Assembly: GCF_030345095.1 (NCBI RefSeq)
Contig: NZ_CP128360.1
Coordinates: forward strand, 4,836,001-4,900,000
DNA: 64,000 nucleotides
Reading direction: 5' to 3'
Origin: Solwaraspora sp. WMMA2056
GTDB taxonomy: Bacteria; Actinomycetota; Actinomycetes; Mycobacteriales; Micromonosporaceae
Shown: positions 24,653 to 33,348 of the stretch, in pieces
How the letters are laid out: every line of letters starts with the position of its first letter
Numbering within the stretch: the stretch's first letter is position 1
The notes under the pieces: generated by a model
Database searches by the model: none
The model's input: only the letters and a program-made list of their open reading frames with translations
Told to the model about the DNA's origin: nothing
Program-made: the position numbers and the translations under genes

Positions 24653-25014
24653 ATGTCGACCTCCGGCGACAATTGTCGCGCGCCTACCCACCTCCACTTC
24701 ACCCGTACGAACGCCGTTTTTTGCCGTCACGGACGTCGGCGGCAGGCTGCCCGGAGTCGACAGGTGTCAACAAACCGTCCTATTACCAATGTCCCGGCAG
24801 TCCACGGCCGCGCATGGGCACCACCACCAATCAGCGCAACCTCCGGCGCCAATTCGTCCATGAGGGACATCAGGTGGCCACCAATGAAGGAATTCACTCT
24901 GATCATTCACAGCGGAGGATTGCACAGCCGCCGATGCTGATTTAGCGTGAGGCGAACCGACCGCCGAATACGGCCACCCCGTCCTGAGCGGCGGCACCAG
25001 CACGACCGGCGAGG
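24653..25014. other. intergenic region ahead of the SARP gene with palindrome and repeated motif
   Basis: About 360 bp without a gene and less GC-rich than its surroundings. It holds the perfect palindrome GCGACAATTGTCGC (24666-24679). The bases ACCTCCGGCG followed by (A/C)CAATT occur twice, near 24659 and 24840, so part of the palindrome region is repeated about 180 bp on. These may be binding sites controlling the SARP gene. No convincing small gene was seen. Confidence 0.45.
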
Positions 25015-28000
25015 GTGACGACGTTGCGTATCCAGATCCTCGGCCAGGTGCGCGCCTGGCGCGACGGTGAACAGCTGGATCTCGGACCGGCCGCGCAGCG
25101 GGCCGTGCTCGGCCTGCTCGCGCTGGCCTGTGGCCAGCCGGTGCGCACCGCCGAGATCTCCGCGGTCGTGTGGCCCGACCGTAGTCCGCCGCCGAGTGCG
25201 CGCAACGTCATCCAGACCCACGTCAAGCACCTGCGCCGTCGACTCGAGCCGGACCGTCCCCCGCGTGCGCCCAGCCAGGTGCTGCGACAGGTCGGGGACG
25301 GCTACGCCCTGCAGCTGCCGGACTCCGCCGTGGACGCCCTGCGCTTTCGCGACCTGCTGATCGCCGCCACCGGCCGGCAGCGCGCCGGCGACCTGCGCCG
25401 CGCCGCCGACGAGCTCGAGGAGGCGCTCGCCCTGTGGCACGGCCCACCGATGGCGGACATCCCGGACCTCACCACCCATCCCAGGGTGGTCGCCCTCGTG
25501 GAGGAACGGCACGCCGCGCTCGCCCGCTACGGCGAAGTCATGATCGCTTCGGGGCGGGCCGCCGAGGCGGTACCGGCGCTGGAGGAGGCCGCCGCCGCCC
25601 AGCCACTGGACGAGGCGGCCCAGGCCCGGCTCATCCGTGCCTACCAGGCCGCCGGCCAACGTGCCCGCGCCTTCCACACCTATCATCAGGTCAGGCACCG
25701 CCTCACCGACGAACTCGGTGTCGATCCCGGACCCGAGTTGTCGGCGGCGCACACCACGCTGCTGCACGACGAAGATCCGAACACTGCCGCCGCGGGGCCG
25801 GCCCCGACCGGCGCACAGCGGTCCGACCAACGGGACACCCGTACGGCCCCTGCCGCACCGGCCCAGCTGCCCGCCGACATCCCGGACTTCACCGGCCGGG
25901 GCACCGAACTGGCCCGGCTGGACAGTCTGCTCGACGCCACCGACCCGGGCGGTGGCACCGTGCCGGGCGTGACGCTCGTCGCGACCTCGGGGACCGCCGG
26001 CGTCGGTAAGACGGCGCTGGCCATCCGCTGGGCGCACCGCGTCCGGCACCGGTTCCCCGACGGCCAGCTCTACGTCGACCTGCAGGGTTACGACGCCGGC
26101 CAGCCGGTCTCCCCCGGTCACGCGCTCGCCGGTTTCCTGCGGGCGCTCGGTGTCACCGGGCCCGACCTGCCGCTTGATCTCGACGAACGAGCGGCCTGCT
26201 ACCGGAGCCTGGTCGACGGCCGCAGACTGCTGGTGGTGCTGGACAACGCCGCCTCCGCCGAGCAGGTCCGGCCGCTGCTACCCGGCTCGCCGTCATGCTT
26301 CGTCCTGGTCACCAGCCGGGACTCCCTCGCCGGTCTGGTGGCCCGGCACGGGGCCCGGCGCATCGACCTCGACCCGCTGCCGTTGGACGAGGCCGTCGCC
26401 CTGATCCACCGGCTGATCGGTGCCCGGGTGACCGCCGAACACACCGCCGCCGCCGTGCTCGCCGCGCAGTGCGCCAGACTCCCGCTGGCGTTACGGGTGG
26501 CGGCGGAGATGGCCGCCACCCGCCCGGGCGCGCCACTGGTGGAACTGGTACGGGAACTGGCCGACCAGCACCGCCGGCTGGACCTGCTCGATGCCGGCGG
26601 CGACCTGCGTACCGGTGTGCGGGCCGTCTTCTCCTGGTCCTACCTGCATCTGCCGACGGACGCCGCCCGCGCGTTCCGGCTGCTGGGCCTGCATCCCGGT
26701 CCGGGACTGGAGCCGTACGCCGCCGCTGCGGTCATCGGTACGACAGTGGCCGACGCCCGCCGGCTGCTGGACCTGCTCGCCCGCGCCCACCTGCTCGAAC
26801 GTGGTCCCCAGCACCGGTACGGCATGCACGACCTGCTCCGTGCCTACGCGGTGGACCTCGCCGAGGCGCAGGACGCGCCGGTCGACCGGCACCGGTCGAT
26901 GACCGCGCTGTTCGACCACTACCTGCACACCGCGGCGACAGCGATGGACCTGCTGTATCCGGCCGAGCGCCACCGCCGACCGGCGGTCACCGGCCCGTTG
27001 GCGGCCGCCCGGCCACTGGCCGACCCCGCGAACGCCCGGTCCTGGCTGGAGCAGGAACGGGCGAACCTGGTCGCCATCATGGCGCACGCCGCCGGGCACG
27101 GCTGGCCCGAGCATGCCCGTCGGCTCGTGCTCACCGTCTTCCGCTACCTGGAAGGCGCCGGGCACTACCCGGACGCGGTGACCGCGCACCAGCACGGTCT
27201 GCTCGCCGCGGCGGCGATCGGCGACCGCGACTCACAGGCCCACATGATGACGAACATCGCGGTCGTCTACGGCATGCAGGGGCACCGGAAGCTGGTCGTC
27301 GACCATCTGCAACGCGCCCTGGTGCTGTACCGGCAGACCGGCGAACGCGCCGGTGAGGCACGGGCGCTGGGCAATCTCGGTGTCTTCCACGGCCAGCAGG
27401 GCCAGTACGACCAGGCCCGGGAACACCTGCAGGAGGCGCTCACGCTGCTGCGGGCCACCGGGGAGACCCACGGCGAGGCGATGGCGCTGGGCAACCTCGG
27501 CTGGATTCATGTCCTGCAGGGCCGCTACGCCGAGGCCAGCGAACACCTCGACCGGGCCATCGTCCTGTGCCGACGGATCGGCCACCGGGTCGGGATGGCG
27601 TTCGCGCTGGACTCCTTCGGCCAACTCCACGCCCGGCTCGGGCGGTTCCGGGACGCCGCCGACCACCACGGTCGGGCATTGCAGATCTACCGTGACACCA
27701 GGCAGCCGGTGGGTCAGGCCTCGGCGCTGGTCGGTCTGGCGGACGCGCTGATGGAGGTCGGGGACCCGGCAGCCGCCCGCGAGCACTACCGGCAGGCGTT
27801 GTCGATCGCCGCCCAGATCGGTGACCGGACGCAGCAGGCCCGGGCCCACGCCGGGCTGGCCCGGGCCGGGCAGCGGCTGGTCGACACCGACCGGGCGCCG
27901 GCAGCCGGGCCGGAACGCACCCCGGACGAGGTGTGGGACCACTGGTGCCACGCGCTGTCGCACTTCAGCGCCATCGGTGCCCCGGAGGCCGAGCAGATCC

Positions 28001-28071
28001 GCGCGCATCTGGCGGCGGTGGGCCGCCACCGCGACGAGGTCGGCGTCAGCGCGCCGGCACCGGGTCGCTGA
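25015..28071 (+). CDS. AfsR/SARP-family transcriptional regulator
   Basis: A 1018-residue large SARP (AfsR of Streptomyces is about 990). Domains in order: OmpR-like winged helix (about 1-95, LRIQILGQVRAWRDGEQLDL), bacterial transcriptional activation domain (about 100-245), NB-ARC ATPase (about 285-540) with Walker A GTAGVGKTALA and the LLVVLDNAA Walker B, then about six tetratricopeptide repeats (about 700-940, e.g. ALGNLGVFHGQQGQYDQARE). Such proteins activate secondary-metabolite or differentiation genes. The start is a GTG. Its 3' end overlaps the convergent glycan-locus gene by 26 bp, so it is a candidate regulator of that locus. Confidence 0.93.
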   Translation: MTTLRIQILGQVRAWRDGEQLDLGPAAQRAVLGLLALACGQPVRTAEISAVVWPDRSPPPSARNVIQTHVKHLRRRLEPDRPPRAPSQVLRQVGDGYALQLPDSAVDALRFRDLLIAATGRQRAGDLRRAADELEEALALWHGPPMADIPDLTTHPRVVALVEERHAALARYGEVMIASGRAAEAVPALEEAAAAQPLDEAAQARLIRAYQAAGQRARAFHTYHQVRHRLTDELGVDPGPELSAAHTTLLHDEDPNTAAAGPAPTGAQRSDQRDTRTAPAAPAQLPADIPDFTGRGTELARLDSLLDATDPGGGTVPGVTLVATSGTAGVGKTALAIRWAHRVRHRFPDGQLYVDLQGYDAGQPVSPGHALAGFLRALGVTGPDLPLDLDERAACYRSLVDGRRLLVVLDNAASAEQVRPLLPGSPSCFVLVTSRDSLAGLVARHGARRIDLDPLPLDEAVALIHRLIGARVTAEHTAAAVLAAQCARLPLALRVAAEMAATRPGAPLVELVRELADQHRRLDLLDAGGDLRTGVRAVFSWSYLHLPTDAARAFRLLGLHPGPGLEPYAAAAVIGTTVADARRLLDLLARAHLLERGPQHRYGMHDLLRAYAVDLAEAQDAPVDRHRSMTALFDHYLHTAATAMDLLYPAERHRRPAVTGPLAAARPLADPANARSWLEQERANLVAIMAHAAGHGWPEHARRLVLTVFRYLEGAGHYPDAVTAHQHGLLAAAAIGDRDSQAHMMTNIAVVYGMQGHRKLVVDHLQRALVLYRQTGERAGEARALGNLGVFHGQQGQYDQAREHLQEALTLLRATGETHGEAMALGNLGWIHVLQGRYAEASEHLDRAIVLCRRIGHRVGMAFALDSFGQLHARLGRFRDAADHHGRALQIYRDTRQPVGQASALVGLADALMEVGDPAAAREHYRQALSIAAQIGDRTQQARAHAGLARAGQRLVDTDRAPAAGPERTPDEVWDHWCHALSHFSAIGAPEAEQIRAHLAAVGRHRDEVGVSAPAPGR

Positions 28072-29071
28072 CCAGCGCACCGACACCCCGCTGTCGACGT
28101 CGGTGCAGATACTCGGCGAGCGCCAGTCCGCCGGCACCGACCGCGACGTCGCTGAGCACCGACACCACCCGGCTGGCCAACACGACGGTGCCGGCCAGGG
28201 GCAGTGGCATCACCGTGGCCAGTCCCACGACGAGCACCGCCTCCCGCACCCCGATGCCGTCCGGGGCGATCATCACCAGCAGCCCGGTGACCGTCGCCAA
28301 CCCGAACCCGGCCACACACACGAGGTAGGAACGGCCGGGCGGCGCCCCGGCCACCACGGCCAGCACCCACAGGTGATGTCCGGAGACCCACCAGGACAGC
28401 GCCTGCGCGACGATCGCGCGGCGGACGCCACCCGGGGTGGCACCGAACTGCGGCTCCGGCCGCCGCAGCAGCCTCGCGGCGAACCGTACGGTCCGGTCGA
28501 GCAACTGCGGGCGGATCAGCAGGACCACCACCGGCAGGGCGGCCAGCAGCAGCCACCACACCCCGCCACCGACGACCGCCGGGCCGGCGGCGATGCCGAT
28601 GGTCAGCCCGGTGAGCGCCACGATGCTCCAGCTGACCGCGAACACCGACGCCAGCCGGACCGGACCGACGTCGACCTGCCTACCCAGCCGCAGCAGCACC
28701 GGCACCGCGACGAACCGGCCCGGCACGAACTTCACCAGGAACCCGACGAAGAAGATCCGCAGTGCGGTCCAGGTGGGCACCTGGGCACCGAGATCGACGA
28801 AGACCGCGCGCCAGGACAGCACGCCGAGGGCCAGGCCGAGACAGTTGATCCCGATCGCGGCCGCCACCGCCAGGTAGCCGGTCACCGGATCCAGCGAAGC
28901 GGCCAGTTCGACGACCGGGGTCCAGTCCTGGGTACGCAGCACGGTCACCACGCCGACGACGAGCAGCACCACGAAGAGCACCACGAAGGCCCGGTTCAGT
29001 AGCCGCCACCAGCGACTCCAGCGGCCCGCCGGGCGCATCCCGCCGACCGCCGGTGGCATCCCGCCGCTCAC
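28046..29071 (-). CDS. lysylphosphatidylglycerol-synthase TM-domain (flippase-like) protein
   Basis: A 341-residue integral membrane protein of the UPF0104/LPG-synthase transmembrane family (also called AglD C-terminal-like). About eight helices are visible, with FLVKFVPGRFVAVPVLLRL and MIAPDGIGVREAVLVVGL as family hallmarks. There is no aminoacyl-transferase domain, so it is not MprF itself; such stand-alone proteins are often suspected lipid or lipid-linked glycan translocases. GTG 29071 overlaps the previous stop (GTGA). It is the last gene of the leftward glycan operon. Confidence 0.82.
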   Translation of the reverse strand: MSGGMPPAVGGMRPAGRWSRWWRLLNRAFVVLFVVLLVVGVVTVLRTQDWTPVVELAASLDPVTGYLAVAAAIGINCLGLALGVLSWRAVFVDLGAQVPTWTALRIFFVGFLVKFVPGRFVAVPVLLRLGRQVDVGPVRLASVFAVSWSIVALTGLTIGIAAGPAVVGGGVWWLLLAALPVVVLLIRPQLLDRTVRFAARLLRRPEPQFGATPGGVRRAIVAQALSWWVSGHHLWVLAVVAGAPPGRSYLVCVAGFGLATVTGLLVMIAPDGIGVREAVLVVGLATVMPLPLAGTVVLASRVVSVLSDVAVGAGGLALAEYLHRRRQRGVGALVSDPVPAR

Positions 29072-30138
29072 CGGTCGGCCCGCCGCGAGCTGGCCGGTGC
29101 GCGCCATCTGCTCCGCAGCGCCGCAGCAGCGAACCCGGCGGCCATGCCGGCCAACTGGGTGGTGTGCATGACGAAGTGCATGCCGACGAAGTACACCAGG
29201 AAGCGGTTGCCCTTGCGTCGCCACACGAAGCGCAGCAGTCCACGGTCGACGACGAGGAAGGCCGCGCCGAACAACGCCGGTAGCACCAGTAGCCACTTGT
29301 CGAACAGCGCCAACGGGAGGGTGACCAACGCCGCCGTACAGCAGAACATGGCCACGGCCGCGGCGACGTCGAAGCCGCGCCCCGGTCGGTCCGTACCGTC
29401 GGACAGGCCCGACGTGTGCGGTCGGTGCGGCGACCGCCGCCGGGCGCCGACCAGGGTGCCGGCGAGCAGCGCGCCGTAGCTGACGGCGCGCCGGACGTGC
29501 TCGGCGAGAAACGGCCCCAGTCGGTCGACGTCGTCGTGGCGGCCGATCACCTGCGCGCTCATCCTGATCTGGTAACGCTGCGGCAGCCGGGTGCCGAACT
29601 CGACGTCCTCGGAGTCGCGCAGGCGCTCGTCGAATCCACCGACCGCGTCGAACGCCTCGCGACGGATCGCGGTGAGTGCGAACAGGGTCGAGTCCGCGAC
29701 GCCCGCGCGCCGACGCCGCCAGTAGTGCTCGAACAGTGTCTTGTACACCTCCACCGGGCCGTCGGCGGCGAACGGCTCGGCGGCGTAGATGCCCTGCACC
29801 ACACCGCACTCGGGGTGCGCGGCCAGCACCCGCAGCGCGTTGCCGATCGCGTCCGGCGCGAGCGCGATGTCGGAGTCGAGGAAGAAGAGCACCTCACCGG
29901 TGGCGAGGGCGGCACCGGCGTTGCGGGCCGCCGAGACGCCCCGGTTGGCAGGCAGGCAGACCAGTTGGCACGGCAGGCCGGCGGCGATCTCCCGGGACCC
30001 GTCGGTGCTGGCGTCGTCGACCACGACCACCTCCACCGGCTGGCAGGTCTGCCGGTACACCGACCGTACGCATTCGGCCAACGTCTTGGCCTTGTTGTAC
30101 GTCGGAATGATCACCGACACCCTCGGCACCCCGGTCAC
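29068..30138 (-). CDS. membrane-anchored family 2 glycosyltransferase (paralogue 1)
   Basis: A 356-residue GT2 enzyme. The catalytic domain starts VSVIIPTYNKAKTLAECVRS, with VVVDDASTDGS and the metal-binding FFLDSDIA. A GHDDV-like region (GRHDDVDRL) follows FDERLRDSEDVEFGTRL, the acceptor-site region. The C-terminus has two or three membrane helices and the signature VGMHFVMHTTQLAGMAAGF shared with three other GT2 genes here. GTG 30138 overlaps the upstream stop (GTGA). Sugar donor and acceptor unknown. Confidence 0.87.
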   Translation of the reverse strand: MTGVPRVSVIIPTYNKAKTLAECVRSVYRQTCQPVEVVVVDDASTDGSREIAAGLPCQLVCLPANRGVSAARNAGAALATGEVLFFLDSDIALAPDAIGNALRVLAAHPECGVVQGIYAAEPFAADGPVEVYKTLFEHYWRRRRAGVADSTLFALTAIRREAFDAVGGFDERLRDSEDVEFGTRLPQRYQIRMSAQVIGRHDDVDRLGPFLAEHVRRAVSYGALLAGTLVGARRRSPHRPHTSGLSDGTDRPGRGFDVAAAVAMFCCTAALVTLPLALFDKWLLVLPALFGAAFLVVDRGLLRFVWRRKGNRFLVYFVGMHFVMHTTQLAGMAAGFAAAALRSRWRAPASSRRADR

Positions 30139-31256
30139 CACGACACCCACATCGTCTGAGGCAGGTGGTCCGACATTCCCCGCGCGTCGCCGAACTCGTA
30201 CCGGTGCACGGTCAGCGGATCCGAGACCAGTGCCCAGTCCAGCCGCCACGCCGACGGCTGCTCGGTCGGCCACGAGCCCGGGTAGAAGGACCTGCTGGCC
30301 GACACCGCGTCACGCAACCCCGAGGGCAGCCGGCGGGTGTCCCCCATCGCCGGCGTCGTGTTGAGGTCACCGGCCAGCAGCACCGGGTACGGGTTGGCCG
30401 CCACATCGGCGGCGAGCACCCGCCACTGTGCGAGGCGGCGCTGCCGCTGTTGGCGTACCGTGTCGTGGAACTGCCGGCTGAACACGCTCGGTCCGCCCAC
30501 CCACAGCGGCACCGGCAGATGCGCGTTGTACGTCGAGAGCACCCGGTCGCCGACCTGCAGGTCGGTCCGGAGCACCTGGTAGTGCCAGAAGTCCACGAAG
30601 TCGTCCGGTGCCGGGGGCAGCCCGGCGGCCTCCAACGGCACCTGCTCGACGATCGGGAACCGCGACACGGTGACCAGTTCGCCGACGACCGCGACGTGGT
30701 AGCCGGGCAGCTCGCGGGCCAGCCGGTCCAGGTCGTCGATCGGCACGATCGCCCCGTCGACCTCGGCGATGTACTCCTGCAGCAGGTACACGTCGGCCCG
30801 CTGATCGCGCAGCAGCCGGTAGAAGTCCGCCGGCTGCTCACCGGAATGCCAGTAGCCGGTGTTCCAGGACACCACCCGTACCGCCTCCGCCGGCACCGGC
30901 TGCTCGCCACGCAGCGGACCCGGCAGGTTGATCCCGGACAGCCCGGCCCCGAGGATCAGGGCCGCCGCGCACAACAGCGCCGCGGGCCGCCGGGTCCGCC
31001 GGCACCCGGCGGCCGCCGCCGCGAACGTCAACGGTACGGCGACGAACAGCAGCGGCGGGGTCAGCTCGGCCAGCAGCCACCACCACACCCGCCCGCTGAG
31101 TGCCCGGTGGGCCAGCACGTACAGCAGCCACACCGCCGAGCCGGTCAGGAACAGCCGGCCCAGCCAGCGCCGCCACCACCGCCCCCAGGGCCCCGGCCCC
31201 GGTGCGGCGGCGACGGCCTCCACCGGGGCCGGCGCGATCTGCGGTGACGCGGTCAC
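30135..31256 (-). CDS. membrane-anchored endonuclease/exonuclease/phosphatase-family protein
   Basis: A 373-residue protein. Three or four hydrophobic helices (about 30-120) precede a catalytic EEP domain (about 125-373): VVSWNTGYW, LLQEYI, NAHLPVPLW, LLAGDLNTTP and MSDHLPQTM are the conserved metal-dependent phosphodiesterase motifs. The topology places the active site outside the membrane. In a glycan operon the likely substrate is a phosphodiester such as a lipid-linked intermediate rather than DNA; this is inference. GTG 31256 overlaps the preceding stop (GTGA). Confidence 0.82.
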   Translation of the reverse strand: MTASPQIAPAPVEAVAAAPGPGPWGRWWRRWLGRLFLTGSAVWLLYVLAHRALSGRVWWWLLAELTPPLLFVAVPLTFAAAAAGCRRTRRPAALLCAAALILGAGLSGINLPGPLRGEQPVPAEAVRVVSWNTGYWHSGEQPADFYRLLRDQRADVYLLQEYIAEVDGAIVPIDDLDRLARELPGYHVAVVGELVTVSRFPIVEQVPLEAAGLPPAPDDFVDFWHYQVLRTDLQVGDRVLSTYNAHLPVPLWVGGPSVFSRQFHDTVRQQRQRRLAQWRVLAADVAANPYPVLLAGDLNTTPAMGDTRRLPSGLRDAVSASRSFYPGSWPTEQPSAWRLDWALVSDPLTVHRYEFGDARGMSDHLPQTMWVSW

Positions 31257-32272
31257 GCGGTCGCCTCCACCGGAAAGGTGCTGTCGTAGATCTGCCGGAA
31301 CGGTCGCGACACCAGCCACTGCAGGGCACCGGCCGCCACCCCGGCGGTGATGGTCACGTTCACCAGGAAGTGCACCGCTACGAAGAACATCAGGAACACC
31401 GGGCCGCGCCGGCGGTAGGCCAGCGCATAAAGTTCGCGGTCGGCGGCGACCGACGCGGCGACCAGCGCGGCCGGGACGAGCAGCCACCACGGCCCGAACA
31501 GCACCGGCAGCGCCAACGCCGGCAGGGCGGCGGTCGCGATCAGGCTGCCCCAGGCTCGGGCGGCCGTCTCGAAGCCGGTGGCGAACCGGCGAGCCCGCGC
31601 GTACAGCGGGATCCGTAGCCGGGCCCGGTGGAACAGCTTGCGCAGCAGCGGCAGCAGCTCGTGGTCGTGGTCGTGCCGGCCGCGGACCCGGGAGGTCAGC
31701 CGCAACTGGTGCCGACGGGACAGCCGGTAGCCGTAGTCGACCTCCTCGGTCTGCTTGAGCGCCGGGTTGAACGGACCGATCTCCGCGTAGACGCGACGAC
31801 GGATCGCGCACATCGCCGGAAACAGGAACGTCACGTTGCCTTCTCCGCTGGCCGACCAGTGGTGGTACTGCAGACCCCGGTAGCGGGCCACCAACGTGTC
31901 GTGCAGCAACGGCTCCGGGTCCTCGATCCCGCAGACCGCCCCGACCTGCGGTTCGGCCTCGAGCAGCGCCACCGCCTCGGCGACGGCGTCGGGTGCCATC
32001 GCCACGTCGGCATCGACGAAGAACAGGATCTCGCCGCTGGTGTTCGCCACGCCGACGTTGCGGGCCCGGCCGCAGCCGCCGTTGTCCGGCAGGGCGATCA
32101 CCCGTACGCCGAGGGCCCGCGCGACCGCCACCGAGTCGTCGGTGCTGTGGTCGTCGACCACCAGCACCTCGATCTGCGGATAGGTCTGCGCGGCGATGGC
32201 CCGCAGGCACACGTGCAGGGAGGCGGCGTAGTTGTAGCTCGGCACGATCACCGAGACCTTCGGCAGCGTCAT
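31253..32272 (-). CDS. membrane-anchored family 2 glycosyltransferase (paralogue 2)
   Basis: A 339-residue GT2 enzyme. Motifs: VSVIVPSYNYAASLHVCLRA, VVDDHSTDDS, NGGCGRARNVGV, FFVDADVA, and the acceptor-site region KQTEEVDYGYRLSRRHQL followed by GRHDHDHEL. The C-terminus has membrane helices and VAVHFLVNVTITAGVAAGA. It is close in sequence to the next upstream gene, suggesting recent duplication. Its ATG lies 1 nt after that gene's stop. Donor unknown. Confidence 0.88.
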   Translation of the reverse strand: MTLPKVSVIVPSYNYAASLHVCLRAIAAQTYPQIEVLVVDDHSTDDSVAVARALGVRVIALPDNGGCGRARNVGVANTSGEILFFVDADVAMAPDAVAEAVALLEAEPQVGAVCGIEDPEPLLHDTLVARYRGLQYHHWSASGEGNVTFLFPAMCAIRRRVYAEIGPFNPALKQTEEVDYGYRLSRRHQLRLTSRVRGRHDHDHELLPLLRKLFHRARLRIPLYARARRFATGFETAARAWGSLIATAALPALALPVLFGPWWLLVPAALVAASVAADRELYALAYRRRGPVFLMFFVAVHFLVNVTITAGVAAGALQWLVSRPFRQIYDSTFPVEATA

Positions 32273-32273
32273 G

Positions 32274-33284
32274 TCACACCGCCTGCGCCGGCTTGTCGTA
32301 GAGCCGCCGGAACGCCCGCGAGGTCAGGTAGCTGGCGAAGCCGGTGGCCGCCGCGACCGCCATGACCACGTTGAGGAAGAAGTGCATGGCGACAAAGTAG
32401 GCGACGAACAGCGGGTTGCGGCGAGCCGCGACGAACCGGTACATCGGCCAGTCGCAGGTGACGAAGCCGGCGGCGGCGAGTACCGGCAGCACACTCCACC
32501 AGGGACCGAACACCAGCGGCGCGACGGCGGTCAGCACCACCAGCAGCGCGGCGACGCTGCTCCAGGCCCGGGGCCCACTGCGCAGCCCGCCGGGGAAGGT
32601 CGGATTCTGGGCGTACATCGGAATGTGCAACCTGGTGCGGGTGAAGACCTTGCGGATCATCACCCGCAGTTCGTGGTCGTGGTCGTGGACCCCCCGCACC
32701 GCCGGGGTCAGCCAGATCTCGTACCGGCTGGCCAGCCGGAAGCCGTAGTCGGCGTTCTCGGTCTCCCGCAGCCGGGGGTTGAACGGGCCGATCTCGGCGA
32801 ACACCTCGGCCCGCATCGCCAGCAACGCGGTGTACATGGTGTAGATCCGGCCCTCGTCGGCGATCAGCCAGTAGGACTGCTGCATACAGCGGTACTCCTC
32901 GACCAGGCTGTCGCGGATCAGCGGCACCGGGTCGTAGTTGCCGCAGACCGCGCCGATCTGCGGCCGCTCGGTGAGCAGGGCCACCGCGTTGGCCACGGCG
33001 TCCGGCTTGGCCGCGACGTCGGAGTCGACGAAGAACAGGATCTCGCCGGTGGCGTGGGCGGCCCCGAGGTTGCGGGCCACCGACGGCCCGCCGTTGGCCG
33101 GGGTGCGCACCACCTGGACGCCGTACGACTCGGCCACCGCGACCGAGTCGTCGGTGCTGCAGTCGTCGACGACGATGATCTCCAGGCGAGGGTACGTCTG
33201 GGCTCGAAGGGCGGACAGGCACAGCCCGAGCGCCCGGGCGTAGTTGTAGTTCGGCACGATGACCGACACGAGCGGTTCAGACAT
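32274..33284 (-). CDS. membrane-anchored family 2 glycosyltransferase (paralogue 3)
   Basis: A 336-residue GT2 enzyme. Motifs: VSVIVPNYNYARALGLCLSA, VVDDCSTDDS, NGGPSVARNLGA, FFVDSDVA, RETENADYGFRLASRYEI, GVHDHDHELR, and the C-terminal membrane part with FVAMHFFLNVVMAVAAATGF. ATG 33284 was chosen because the conserved sequence starts right after it; a GTG 21 nt upstream is possible. No strong ribosome site is seen for either. It follows the UbiA gene after a 64-nt gap. Confidence 0.87.
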   Translation of the reverse strand: MSEPLVSVIVPNYNYARALGLCLSALRAQTYPRLEIIVVDDCSTDDSVAVAESYGVQVVRTPANGGPSVARNLGAAHATGEILFFVDSDVAAKPDAVANAVALLTERPQIGAVCGNYDPVPLIRDSLVEEYRCMQQSYWLIADEGRIYTMYTALLAMRAEVFAEIGPFNPRLRETENADYGFRLASRYEIWLTPAVRGVHDHDHELRVMIRKVFTRTRLHIPMYAQNPTFPGGLRSGPRAWSSVAALLVVLTAVAPLVFGPWWSVLPVLAAAGFVTCDWPMYRFVAARRNPLFVAYFVAMHFFLNVVMAVAAATGFASYLTSRAFRRLYDKPAQAV

Positions 33285-33348
33285 GGACACACACACCGCT
33301 TTCACTGGTCACGAGGTTGCACTGTGGTGGGTTCGGGTGGCGCTGGGG

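Noticed and set aside
24653-25014. Small open frames in the gap before the SARP gene
   Set aside because: No ribosome site, no domain and poor codon-position GC; treated as regulatory.
31257-32210. Extended N-terminus for the EEP protein
   Set aside because: The extra sequence is the GT2 gene read in a different frame; GTG 31256 overlapping the stop is preferred.
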